6,033 nt of DNA from Acidobacteriota bacterium. GTDB lineage: Bacteria > Acidobacteriota > Holophagae > Holophagales > Holophagaceae. The stretch is from contig JAJYBX010000136.1 in NCBI GenBank assembly GCA_021778785.1, positions 1 through 6,033 on the forward strand. The letters run 5' to 3'. The notes under the pieces are model-generated. The model had not been told where the DNA came from. It saw only the letters and a program-made list of their open reading frames with translations, and made no database searches. Within the stretch, counting starts at the first letter, position 1. Each line of letters starts with the position of its first letter. Positions 1-6,033 of the stretch are shown piece after piece. Position numbers and translations under genes: made by a program.

Positions 1-754
1 GCTGGGCCTCATCCAGCCAGCCCCGGTTCAGGAAGTAGTGGCACTCGATGCGGGCGAAGGCCAGGGTGGTGGCCTCGTCGCCATAGGAGGCGATGAAGTC
101 GGGGTCGGGGATGAGCTTGCTGGTGGCGCCCTCCCAGATGCTCCAGGCCTTGGCGGCGGGCAGGTTCACGGCCGGGTCCCCGCTGAGGAGGCGCTTGGCG
201 TAGGCCCGCAGGAAGTCGCCGCGCTCGGCGTCGGGGATGGCGTCCCGGTAGGGTTCCCAGGCGTCCGGGAAGATCCGGCTGGCGCCCTCCTGGTAGAGCC
301 AATCCACCTCGCGCTGCCGCAGGAGGAACACGCCCCGGAGGATGAGTTCCGTCACCCGCTCGCGGTGCTTCTCCGCGTAGGCCAGCCCCAGGGTGGCGCC
401 CCAGGAGCCGCCGAAGACCATCCAGCGGTGGATCCCCAGGTGCTCGCGGATGCGCTCCATGTCGGCCACCAGGTCCCAGGTGGTGTTCTCGCGCACCTCG
501 GCGTAGGGCGTGCTCTGGCCGCAGCCCCGCTGGTCGAAGAGGACGATGCGGTAGCGCTCCGGGTCGAAGTAGCGCCGGTGCTTGGGACTGGTGCCGCCCC
601 CGGGCCCGCCGTGGAGGAAGACCACGGGCCGCCCCTCCGGGTTCCCGCTCTCCTCGACATGGATCTCGTGCAGATCCGACACCTTCAGGCGATGGGTCCG
701 GTACGGCTCGAGGGCCGGGTAGAGCCAGCTGACGGGATCCTTGCGAAGGGTCAT
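1..754 (-). CDS. pip: Proline iminopeptidase (alpha/beta hydrolase), 3' end cut by window edge
   Basis: Cytoplasmic serine peptidase of family S33 that releases N-terminal proline from peptides. The 251 visible residues carry the family hallmarks: an oxyanion-loop HGGPGGG at residues 48-54, DQRGCGQS at 74-81, and the nucleophile elbow GGSWG at 115-119 (catalytic Ser117). The N-terminal stretch with YRTHRLKVSD and EESGNPEGRPVV is also typical. Family members are usually about 310-320 residues, so some 60-70 residues, including the catalytic Asp and His, lie beyond the left edge and cannot be checked. The ATG at 752-754 is preceded by GGAGG with a 7-nt spacer. That Shine-Dalgarno begins right after the stop codon of the upstream EamA gene, 13 nt away, so translation is probably coupled. 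No signal peptide is seen. Another S33 aminopeptidase specificity is possible, but the GGSWG/DQRGCGQS pair makes proline iminopeptidase the best call. Confidence 0.93.
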   Translation of the reverse strand, partial: MTLRKDPVSWLYPALEPYRTHRLKVSDLHEIHVEESGNPEGRPVVFLHGGPGGGTSPKHRRYFDPERYRIVLFDQRGCGQSTPYAEVRENTTWDLVADMERIREHLGIHRWMVFGGSWGATLGLAYAEKHRERVTELILRGVFLLRQREVDWLYQEGASRIFPDAWEPYRDAIPDAERGDFLRAYAKRLLSGDPAVNLPAAKAWSIWEGATSKLIPDPDFIASYGDEATTLAFARIECHYFLNRGWLDEAQ

Positions 755-761
755 GCGGGAG

Positions 762-766
762 CCTCC
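762..766 (-). promoter_or_regulatory. Shine-Dalgarno of the proline iminopeptidase gene
   Basis: GGAGG on the minus strand, 7 nt before the ATG at 754. It sits one base after the TGA of the upstream transporter gene. It fixes the start and suggests that ribosomes finishing the transporter reinitiate here. Confidence 0.8.
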
Positions 767-767
767 A

Positions 768-1676
768 TCACACGAAGAACAGGGCGGCGGCGCCAGCCAG
801 GGCCAGGGCCGTGCCCAGGATGGCATGGACGCCCACCTTCTCCTTGAAGCCCCAGTGGGCCACGGGCAGGAGGAACACAGGGGCGAGCGACATCAGGGTG
901 GCCGCCACGCCCATGGGGGCCCGGGCGATGGCCACGAGGGAGAGGATCACGCCCAGCACAGGGCCCGTGGCGGCGCCCAGGGCGATGAGGCCCGCGGCGG
1001 GGCGGTCCCGGAGGCCCTCCAGGGAGGGGCCGAGGCGCCGCCGGACCGCGATGTAGGCCAGGAGGGCCAGCAGCCCCGCGCTCACCCGGATGAGGTTGGC
1101 GGAGAGGGGCGAATAGCCGCCGGACAGGCCATAGAGGCTGAAGAGCAGGCCCACGGACTGGCCCAGGGCGCCGCCGACGCCCAGGAGGACGCCCCGCACC
1201 CGATGGGGATGGGGCTCCCGGTCGCCGTCGCCCCACACCACCCAGGCGATGCCCGCCAGGGTCACGGCCATGGCCAGCAGCTTGAGGGGGCCCAGGTCCT
1301 GCTTCAGCCAGACCCAGGCCAGGAGGGCGCTGAAGACGGGCGAGAGGGTCATCAGCAGCATGGCGAGCCGCGCGCCGATGAGCAGGAAGGCCTCGAAGAG
1401 CACCGCGTCGCCCAGCGCGAAGCCGATGAGGCCCGAGGCGCCGAGCCAGCCGATCCGCGCGTGGCCAGCATGGATCGGGAACAGGCTGCCGAAGACGGCC
1501 AGGTGGAGGATCGCCAGCAGCGCCCAGGCCATGAGCAGGCGCACCAGGTTCACGGACGTCGAGCCCACCCGGCGTCCGGCCAGGGTGAAGCAGACGGAGT
1601 TCAGGGCCCAGCAGGCGGAGGTGAGGAGGGCGGCGCTTTCGCCGGCGTAGGGCATGCGGGGCTCCGGAACAGCCAT
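768..1676 (-). CDS. EamA-family (drug/metabolite transporter superfamily) inner-membrane transporter
   Basis: Predicted ten-helix inner-membrane protein of 302 residues, the usual length for the EamA/RhaT-like group, whose members commonly export amino acids or other small metabolites. Two homologous halves are visible. The first EamA repeat spans about residues 13-149 and includes RLAMLLMTLSPVFSALLAW (103-121) followed by helix, KQDLGP loop and AGIAWVVWG. The second spans about 161-301, with PMGVAATLMSLAPVFLLP (254-271), FKEKVG and a final helix ending ALFFV. The substrate cannot be deduced. The gene lies 12 nt after hemW and 13 nt before pip, so it is inside an operon. The start is uncertain: the ATG at 1676 has GGAAGG only 2 nt upstream, whereas the second ATG (residue 8, codon 1653-1655) has GGAG at a better 6-nt spacing and would leave a 295-residue protein beginning just before helix 1. 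Confidence 0.92.
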   Translation of the reverse strand: MAVPEPRMPYAGESAALLTSACWALNSVCFTLAGRRVGSTSVNLVRLLMAWALLAILHLAVFGSLFPIHAGHARIGWLGASGLIGFALGDAVLFEAFLLIGARLAMLLMTLSPVFSALLAWVWLKQDLGPLKLLAMAVTLAGIAWVVWGDGDREPHPHRVRGVLLGVGGALGQSVGLLFSLYGLSGGYSPLSANLIRVSAGLLALLAYIAVRRRLGPSLEGLRDRPAAGLIALGAATGPVLGVILSLVAIARAPMGVAATLMSLAPVFLLPVAHWGFKEKVGVHAILGTALALAGAAALFFV

Positions 1677-1688
1677 TTCCTTCCGAGG

Positions 1689-2879
1689 CTACACGAACAT
1701 CTCCAGGATGCCGTTGCTCACCAGCATGCCGCGGGGGCTGAGGCGCACGCGGTCGCCCTCCCACACCGTGAGCCCCTCCTTCTCCAGGCCACGCAGCCGG
1801 GCCTCCCAGGCCTCGGCGAGGGGGCGCAGGTTCAGGGCCCCGGCGCGGTTCCGCAGATCGCCCCAGTCCACGCCCCGGTGGAGGCGCAGGCCCAGGAGGG
1901 GGATCTCGGCCAGGGCCTCCGCCGGGTCCAGTTCCTGGATCTCCGGGGTGCCCCGATCCTCGATCCAGGCGGGGATGACGCCGGATTCGGTCCAGCGCAG
2001 GTCCCCCATCTGCGAGGCGGCGCTGGGCCCGAGGCCCAGGTACGGCCGCCGTTCCCAGTAGCGGCTGTTGTGGCGGCTCTCGGCACCGGGGCGCGCGTAG
2101 TTGCTGATCTCGTAGGGCGCCAGGCCCAGGCGCGGGAGCTCCGCCTGGAGGGCCTCGAAGACGTCCGCGACCTCGTCCTCCGTGGGCAGGGCGAGGCGCC
2201 CGGCCTCCACCTCCGCCTTCAGGGGGCAGGCCTTGTCCAGGTCCAGGAGGTAGATGCTCAGGTGCTCGATCCCAGTGGCGGCGAGGGCGCGGGCATCCTC
2301 GATCACCTTGGACAGGGACTGTCCGGGGATGCCCACCATGAGATCCGCGCTGCGCCGCCGGAAGCCCGCCCGCTCGGCCAGCGCCAGGGCCTCCAGGGCC
2401 TGGGCGGCGCCGTGGATGCGCCCCAGCCGCGCCAGGAGGCCATCGTCGAGGGCCTGCACGCCGAGGCTGATGCGGTCCCAGCCCAGGGTGCGGGCCGCCG
2501 CCAGCCAGGCCAGGTCCACGGTGCCGGGATTGGCCTCCAGGGTGGCCTCCTCGAGCGGGTCCAGGTCGAAGGCCCCGCGCAGGTCCGCGGTGAGGTCGGC
2601 CAATTCGATGGGCGAGAGCAGGGAGGGCGTGCCGCCGCCCAGGTAGAGGGTGTCCGCGGCGGGCCGGCCCAGGGCGGCGCCCCAGGCCCGGATCTCCCGC
2701 CGCAGCCGGGCCACGGTGGCGGGCTGCAGCTCCCGGTCCCGGGTGGTGGTGAAGGAGCAGTAGGTGCAGCGGTCCAGACAGAAGGGGATGTGCAGGTAGA
2801 GGCCCAGGGTCTCGCGTCCAGCGGCGGCGCGGAGGGCCCCTAGGCGCCCCCCCAGCGGCCCGGAGGGATCAGGGATCAA
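1689..2879 (-). CDS. hemW: HemW-type radical SAM haem chaperone (formerly coproporphyrinogen III oxidase-like)
   Basis: Radical SAM protein of 396 residues, close to the usual HemW length. The [4Fe-4S] motif CX3CX2C is at Cys34, Cys38 and Cys41 (CLDRCTYCSF). The fourth cysteine found in true HemN (CX3CX2CXC) is absent, having been replaced by Phe43, which is diagnostic of HemW. Other landmarks are LYLHIPFC (27-34), GGGTPSLL (81-88), EANPGTVD (115-122), SLGVQALDD (138-146), DLMVGIPGQS (179-188), YEISNYAR (256-263) and HNSRYW (270-275). HemW binds haem and is thought to deliver it to haem proteins; the family is known not to have the HemN oxidase activity. The likely start is a TTG at 2877-2879, with AGG 6 nt upstream. 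It overlaps the DUF4124 gene by 11 bp, and there is an in-frame stop two codons before it. No ATG or GTG precedes the cysteine motif, so the alternatives are CTG codons. The stop is TAG. Confidence 0.92.
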   Translation of the reverse strand: MIPDPSGPLGGRLGALRAAAGRETLGLYLHIPFCLDRCTYCSFTTTRDRELQPATVARLRREIRAWGAALGRPAADTLYLGGGTPSLLSPIELADLTADLRGAFDLDPLEEATLEANPGTVDLAWLAAARTLGWDRISLGVQALDDGLLARLGRIHGAAQALEALALAERAGFRRRSADLMVGIPGQSLSKVIEDARALAATGIEHLSIYLLDLDKACPLKAEVEAGRLALPTEDEVADVFEALQAELPRLGLAPYEISNYARPGAESRHNSRYWERRPYLGLGPSAASQMGDLRWTESGVIPAWIEDRGTPEIQELDPAEALAEIPLLGLRLHRGVDWGDLRNRAGALNLRPLAEAWEARLRGLEKEGLTVWEGDRVRLSPRGMLVSNGILEMFV

Positions 2880-3612
2880 CCATCACCTGCTTCATGTCCC
2901 GTCGCAGGGCCGCCACCTGGAGGGGGAAGCGCCAGGGTGGCTGGAGGGGATCCGCCGCGGCCTCCAGGGCGCGGTAGCGCTCCACGAGGCGGGCCTGGTT
3001 CGCCGGCCGGAGTTCCTTCCCGCCCGAGTGGAGTTCGAGCAGTTCCATGTTCTGCCGCAGGCGGAGGGCCTGCGGGTGGTAGAGGAAGGAGGCCAGCAGC
3101 AGCTGGCCGAAGGCCAGTCCCAGGAGGACGAAGCCCGCCAGGATGGGGATGCGGGTGCCGGCCCCCAGGCCCAGGGCCAGCCACCAGCCCAGGAGGCCCA
3201 TGAGCGCCAGGGACAGGACGGGCAGGAGGGGCACGGCCCAGAGGCCACTGCCCCACAGGCAGTCATCGATGAGGGAATCGGTCACCGCCTCGACCGTGCG
3301 CCGGTCGTTGCGGCCCCTGGCCTTGGTCAGGTGCTCCTCCAGGGCGCGCCAGGCCGCCTTCTGGGTCGGCGACAGCTCACCCTTGAGCTGGTCCGACCGG
3401 TTGGCCTTCGGCCGGAAGGGGGGCTCGGGATGGCCGGGCTCCACCGCGGGCGGAGGCGGGGGCTCCACCACCGGCTCGGCGCCCGGCGGCGGCGGGGTGT
3501 TCGTGACGTGGACCTGCCCGCCGGCATCGCGCCACTGGTACATCGGCCGTTGCGGCGGCGGCTTCTGCGGGAGCAGCAGCGCCAGGGCGAGCAGGCCGGA
3601 GGCCAGGGTCAC
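2869..3612 (-). CDS. DUF4124-domain protein with proline-rich linker and two membrane helices
   Basis: Function unknown. The 247-residue protein begins with a hydrophobic stretch (residues 1-15, LASGLLALALLL) that looks like a signal peptide or anchor. A short DUF4124-like module follows (MYQWRDAGGQVHVTNTPPPPG, about 24-44), with the family's Y-W-D-G-V-H-T-PPP pattern; such modules are normally periplasmic. Next come a proline-rich linker (40-68), a charged helical region (72-117), two predicted membrane helices (about 124-150 and 155-177) and a basic, helical C-terminal tail (180-247). A DUF4124 module joined to two internal membrane helices is unusual; most family members are small secreted proteins. 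The start is a GTG at 3610-3612 with TGAGGG 6 nt upstream, overlapping the gmhA stop. The next in-frame ATG (residue 24) would remove the signal-like segment and half the module context. The gene overlaps hemW by 11 bp. Confidence 0.8.
   Translation of the reverse strand: MTLASGLLALALLLPQKPPPQRPMYQWRDAGGQVHVTNTPPPPGAEPVVEPPPPPAVEPGHPEPPFRPKANRSDQLKGELSPTQKAAWRALEEHLTKARGRNDRRTVEAVTDSLIDDCLWGSGLWAVPLLPVLSLALMGLLGWWLALGLGAGTRIPILAGFVLLGLAFGQLLLASFLYHPQALRLRQNMELLELHSGGKELRPANQARLVERYRALEAAADPLQPPWRFPLQVAALRRDMKQVMVDP
2877..2888 (-). promoter_or_regulatory. Shine-Dalgarno and TTG start of hemW inside the preceding gene
   Basis: On the minus strand AGGTGATGG precedes TTG. The AGG core is 6 nt from the TTG. 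The same bases encode the last residues (VMVDP) of the upstream gene in another frame, and the in-frame TGA six bases before the TTG rules out any earlier start. This decides the hemW start, unless an internal CTG is used. Confidence 0.55.
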
Positions 3613-3618
3613 GGACGG

Positions 3619-3624
3619 CCCTCA
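3619..3624 (-). promoter_or_regulatory. Shine-Dalgarno overlapping the gmhA stop codon
   Basis: TGAGGG on the minus strand contains the TGA of gmhA and lies 6 nt before the GTG start of the DUF4124 gene. It supports the GTG and points to translational coupling. Confidence 0.65.
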
Positions 3625-4185
3625 GAAGTGGGCATCCAGGGCCTCGCACCAGAAGTGGTAGACCATCTGGTGGACCTCCTGGATGCGCGCGGTGACGGGG
3701 GAGGGGACCACGAGGGCGTCGTCCACCAGCTCCTTCAGCCTGCCGCCGTCGCGGCCCAGCAGGCCGAGGGTCCGCATCCCCAGGTCCCTGGCGGATTCCA
3801 CGGCGCGGATCACGTTGGGGCTGTTGCCGGAGGTGGAGATGCCGATCAGCAGGTCGCCGGGACGGCCCAGGGCCTCCACCTGGCGGGAGAAGACCTGGTC
3901 GAAGCCGTAGTCATTGCCGATGGCGGTGAGGGCGGAGGTGTCCGTGGTGAGGGCGATGCCGGCCAGGGCCCGGCGCTCCTTGAGGTAGCGCCCGCTCAGC
4001 TCGGCCGCCAGGTGCTGGGCGTCCGCGGCGCTGCCGCCGTTGCCGCAGACGAGGATCCGGCAGCCCCGGCGGAGCCGCTCGGCCATGTCGTCGGCCTGGC
4101 GGAGGATGTGGTCCAGCTCGGTGTCGAAGAAGCCCCGCTTGAGGTCGATGGCGGCCTGGACCTGCTGGAGGAGGTTCTGTTTCAT
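3622..4185 (-). CDS. gmhA: Phosphoheptose isomerase (sedoheptulose-7-phosphate isomerase)
   Basis: Cytoplasmic SIS-domain enzyme of 187 residues (family about 190) that converts sedoheptulose 7-phosphate to D-glycero-D-manno-heptose 7-phosphate, the first step toward LPS inner-core heptose. The phosphate-binding loops are [17 protein letters not shown] (47-63) and [12 protein letters not shown] (115-126). The metal/catalytic set known in E. coli GmhA is present: His58 and Glu62 in [10 protein letters not shown] (equivalent to His61/Glu65), and Gln169 and His177 in the [10 protein letters not shown] segment (equivalent to Gln172/His180). The DnaA-binding paralogue DiaA lacks the Glu and the last His, so this should be the true isomerase. 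The frame stays open upstream to 4383, but homology begins at the ATG at 4183-4185 (MKQNLLQQ), and a longer start would run into the divergent gene. No Shine-Dalgarno precedes this ATG. It is the first gene of the leftward operon. Confidence 0.95.
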   Translation of the reverse strand: MKQNLLQQVQAAIDLKRGFFDTELDHILRQADDMAERLRRGCRILVCGNGGSAADAQHLAAELSGRYLKERRALAGIALTTDTSALTAIGNDYGFDQVFSRQVEALGRPGDLLIGISTSGNSPNVIRAVESARDLGMRTLGLLGRDGGRLKELVDDALVVPSPVTARIQEVHQMVYHFWCEALDAHF

Positions 4186-4276
4186 GGCTGGGATTGTGAC
4201 AGGAATTTCGATCCACAAGCCCGCGGGGGGATGGCAGACTGCGGAAGCCACTGCCCCCGAGCGAGGTCCCGTCCCC
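4186..4276. promoter_or_regulatory. Divergent promoter region between gmhA operon and cytochrome gene
   Basis: This 91-bp gap between divergent start codons must hold promoters for both directions. It contains the only AT-richer patch nearby (about 4193-4218). On the minus strand CACAAT (4193-4198) matches the -10 consensus at four of six bases and lies 7 nt before the gmhA ATG, with no clear -35 at 17 nt. Short arms TTGTG (4194-4198) and CACAA (4214-4218) form an inverted repeat with a 15-nt spacer, which could be an operator but may be chance. For the plus-strand gene, GAGG (4263-4266) is a Shine-Dalgarno with a long 10-nt spacer. No convincing plus-strand -35/-10 pair was found. Confidence 0.5.
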
Positions 4277-5272
4277 ATGGAATGGATCGCCACGAAACAC
4301 GCCCTGATGGCCCACCTGCCCGTGGCGGCCGGGCTGCTGCTGCCCATCGCGCTCATCGCGGCGCTGCGCCCCGGGCGCGGCATCCGGCCCTGGTGGGTCG
4401 CCTGCCGCTACCTGGGCTGGGCGGGGTTCCTGGGGCTCCTCGCCTCCCTCGTGAGCGGCTGGGCCAACGCCCGCGCCCTGGGCCTCCTGCCGCCGGGACG
4501 GCTGCTGCCCTTCACCGGCGCGGGCGTGCCGCCCGAGCTCGCCCGGCACACCCTCTGGGCCGTGGTGGGGCTGCCTGTGGCCATCCTCGCCCTCTGGGCC
4601 ATGCACCGTTCCCGGAAGGAGCACCAGGGTTTCGGCTTCCTGCCCCTCTTGTTCGGACTCCTCTGGGCTGTCATCGCCCTGTATACCGGGCGCACGGGAC
4701 ACGGCCTGGTCCATCCCGCCGTCCTCCGGCAGGCGCCGGCCCCTGCTCAGAAGGCCGTGGCGGCGCCGCCTCCGCCGGATCCCGAGGCCCAGGTCCCCGT
4801 GCGGGCCCTGGACTACGCCGCCCTCGTGCCCATGCAGGCGGAACCCGTGAAGTCCCCGGCCCACGGCGGCCGCTGGATCCGGGTGTGGGTGAGCGAGGGG
4901 GCCGTGGACGCCTACCGCGCCGGCGGGCCCCTGCCCCCGGGGGCCCTGGTGGTGATGACCACGGTGGCGGATCGCTGGGGCCGCCCGGGCGCGGATCCGG
5001 GGCCCCTCTACGCCCTGGAGGAGAAGGACGGCCAGCCGCGGTTCACCTTCTACTGGGCCCGGGTGCCCGCCGACTGGAAGGCCGAAACCGGAGGCGAGAC
5101 CCGCGCCTACTGGCGGAGCCCCGATCCCCGCCTCGCCTCCTGCCAGACCTGCCACGCCGGGGGACTGGCCGACCCGGCGAAGCGCAGCCGGTGGAAGGCG
5201 CTGCGGAAGCCCGCCGCCGAAGCCGCTCCCACCCTCCCTGCGGGGACTCCCCCGGGGGGCGGGCGACCCTGA
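4277..5272 (+). CDS. Membrane-anchored cytochrome P460-like c-type haem protein with N-terminal DUF2231-like domain
   Basis: Predicted inner-membrane haem protein of 331 residues in two parts. The N-terminal part has four membrane helices (about 12-30, 42-62, 92-109, 119-137) and resembles DUF2231: [14 protein letters not shown] near the start, a His91 before helix 3, and [11 protein letters not shown] (138-147) after helix 4. A proline/alanine-rich linker (152-174) joins it to a cytochrome-P460-like domain (about 190-300), with [21 protein letters not shown] (200-220), GALVVMTTV (222-230), LYALEEKDG (244-252) and a haem c site CQTCH at 289-293. The basic loops (31-44 and 110-116) should be cytoplasmic, putting both termini in the periplasm, where CXXCH haem attachment occurs. 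P460 proteins oxidise hydroxylamine or bind NO; cytochrome c'-beta shares the fold. Which role applies here, and whether a haem-crosslinking Lys exists, cannot be decided by eye. The ATG at 4277 is chosen because it sits just before helix 1; the frame is open to 4040 but that part overlaps gmhA. Confidence 0.82.
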   Translation: MEWIATKHALMAHLPVAAGLLLPIALIAALRPGRGIRPWWVACRYLGWAGFLGLLASLVSGWANARALGLLPPGRLLPFTGAGVPPELARHTLWAVVGLPVAILALWAMHRSRKEHQGFGFLPLLFGLLWAVIALYTGRTGHGLVHPAVLRQAPAPAQKAVAAPPPPDPEAQVPVRALDYAALVPMQAEPVKSPAHGGRWIRVWVSEGAVDAYRAGGPLPPGALVVMTTVADRWGRPGADPGPLYALEEKDGQPRFTFYWARVPADWKAETGGETRAYWRSPDPRLASCQTCHAGGLADPAKRSRWKALRKPAAEAAPTLPAGTPPGGGRP

Positions 5273-5280
5273 GCGCGGCT

Positions 5281-5316
5281 CCGGGCGTGAGGGCCCCGGT
5301 GCGATCCTGCCGGATC
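5281..5316. terminator. Weak hairpins between convergent genes (possible bidirectional terminator)
   Basis: The 42-nt gap between the convergent stop codons holds two short inverted repeats: CCGGG (5281-5285) with CCCGG (5295-5299), and GATCC (5303-5307) with GGATC (5312-5316) around a TGCC loop. The second touches the stop codon of the minus-strand rhodanese gene. Neither is followed by a T-run on either strand, so intrinsic termination would be weak; factor-dependent termination is as likely. Confidence 0.25.
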
Positions 5317-6033
5317 AATCGAGGACGAATTCGCCGGTGTCGATGATGGTGATCTCGGCGTTGAGGTAGGCGGCGTGGAAGCCCCTGTCCTTGAGCATCC
5401 GGTAGGCCGACGCGGCCCGGCCGCCATTGCCGCAGTGGATGAGGATCCGGCGGTCCTTCGGGAGTTCGGGCAGGCGGGCTTCAAGCTCCTCCAGCGGAAG
5501 GTTGAGGGCGCCCTTGATCATGCCGCCCTTGGCGTCGAGGCGATGGCGCACGTCGAGGATGAGGATGTCCTTCCGCGCCTCCGGCGCCAGGCTGGCGATG
5601 CGGGTGAATTCATCCGGCGGGAGGGCGCCGGCCGGGAGCCGCGGGGCCCAGGCCACCACCGTCGCCGGGAGGCCCGTGTCCACGGGCAGCGAGGCCGCCT
5701 GCCAGGCCTGGAATCCCCCCGTGAGGACGTTCACATGGGTGTAGCCGGCATGGACCAGCTCCAGGGCTGCGGCCCTGGCGGCTTCGCCCCCCTCGCCATC
5801 CACCACCAGGATCGGAGGCCGGAGCTGGGCGGCGGGGAAATCGTGCGTGAAGAGATGCTTCATGCCCCCGGGCCCCACGGAGACCGTGCCCCTGATGAAG
5901 CCCTTCACCGCTTCGCCGGGAGGGCGCAGATCGAGGATGACCGTGGGGACATCCTTGTCGAGGAAGGCCATCTTGAACGAGGCCGGCGAGACGGCGCCGG
6001 GGTTCCTCGCGTACCACCCCGTCATGCCTTCCT
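5315..6033 (-). CDS. Multi-domain rhodanese-like protein, 5' end cut by right window edge
   Basis: Contains two rhodanese-like domains; such proteins transfer sulfane sulfur or bind sulfur species. Residues are numbered from the ATG at 6023-6025. Domain 1 (about 12-112) has VILDLRPPGEAVKGFIRGTV and a terminal GGFQAW (103-108), but its active-site position reads VVDGEGGEA with Asp76 instead of cysteine, so it should be catalytically inactive. Domain 2 (about 136-236) has ILILDVRH (154-161), IKGALNLPLEE and an intact loop HCGNGGRA with Cys198; it ends YLNAEITIIDTGEFVLD. The frame is open to the window edge, and the upstream codons give EGMTGWYARN, which resembles the closing GGxxxW motif of yet another rhodanese domain. 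The ATG at 6025 is therefore probably internal, although AGGAAGG lies directly before it (1 nt). Cellular location cannot be judged without the N-terminus. The gene converges on the P460-like gene. Confidence 0.85.
   Translation of the reverse strand, partial: EGMTGWYARNPGAVSPASFKMAFLDKDVPTVILDLRPPGEAVKGFIRGTVSVGPGGMKHLFTHDFPAAQLRPPILVVDGEGGEAARAAALELVHAGYTHVNVLTGGFQAWQAASLPVDTGLPATVVAWAPRLPAGALPPDEFTRIASLAPEARKDILILDVRHRLDAKGGMIKGALNLPLEELEARLPELPKDRRILIHCGNGGRAASAYRMLKDRGFHAAYLNAEITIIDTGEFVLD

Noticed and set aside
741..2843. A 700-residue open frame on the plus strand
   Set aside because: It is antisense to the EamA and hemW genes and its product is rich in Gly, Gln, Ala, Glu and His with no recognisable fold. 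Long antisense frames are expected in DNA this GC-rich, where stop codons are scarce.
4040..4276. A 79-residue N-terminal extension of the P460-like protein
   Set aside because: It is antisense to gmhA, Arg/Ser-rich and has no membrane or signal character. The ATG at 4277 sits directly before helix 1.
4186..4383. A 66-residue N-terminal extension of GmhA up to an ATG at 4383
   Set aside because: The ATG at 4185 gives the normal family length. The extension would cross the divergent promoter and the start of the plus-strand gene, and it has no family similarity.
3911..5155. A 414-residue open frame on the minus strand
   Set aside because: It overlaps gmhA in another frame and lies antisense to the P460-like gene. 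Both of those have clear family motifs, and this frame has none.
5241..5262. C-run/G-run palindrome near the end of the P460-like gene, as a possible terminator
   Set aside because: It lies inside the coding region in a Pro-Gly-rich tail, has almost no loop and no following T-run. It is explained by codon composition.
3028..5346. A 772-residue open frame on the plus strand
   Set aside because: It runs antisense to the DUF4124 and gmhA genes and then out of frame through the P460-like gene. It is Pro/Arg/Gly-rich in the second half and shows no family motifs, so it is a composition artefact.

Overview
This is a very GC-rich window (about 70% by eye) with bacterial coding in strongly GC-biased third positions. 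All genes are tightly packed. A phosphoheptose isomerase (LPS heptose pathway), a secreted-type DUF4124 protein and a CXXCH haem protein together point to a Gram-negative bacterium with a periplasm and cytochrome c maturation. The mix would fit a high-GC acidobacterium (Holophaga/Geothrix type) or a deltaproteobacterial relative. That placement is a guess from gene content, not a measurement.

Layout. From about 4185 leftwards to the window edge, five minus-strand genes follow one another as gmhA, a DUF4124 membrane protein, hemW, an EamA-family transporter and a proline iminopeptidase (3' end cut by the left edge). Junctions are 9 nt, an 11-bp overlap, 12 nt and 13 nt, so one transcript is likely. 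Several stop codons lie inside or beside the Shine-Dalgarno of the next gene, which suggests coupled translation. A 91-bp divergent intergenic region (4186-4276) separates this operon from a plus-strand gene. That gene (4277-5272) encodes a four-helix membrane domain resembling DUF2231, fused to a C-terminal cytochrome-P460-like domain with one haem c motif. It converges on a minus-strand rhodanese-repeat gene (5315 to the right edge), which is cut at its 5' end.

How the genes might work together. gmhA makes heptose phosphate for the LPS core. HemW is a radical-SAM-family haem chaperone, and its operon faces a c-type haem protein across a shared promoter region. The EamA protein probably exports a small metabolite, and the peptidase removes N-terminal proline. 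No common pathway is visible, so the operon looks like a housekeeping mixture. The most unusual items are the membrane-fused P460-like cytochrome and the rhodanese protein, in which one domain has lost its catalytic cysteine. I found no RNA genes, mobile elements, CRISPR arrays or convincing repeats.
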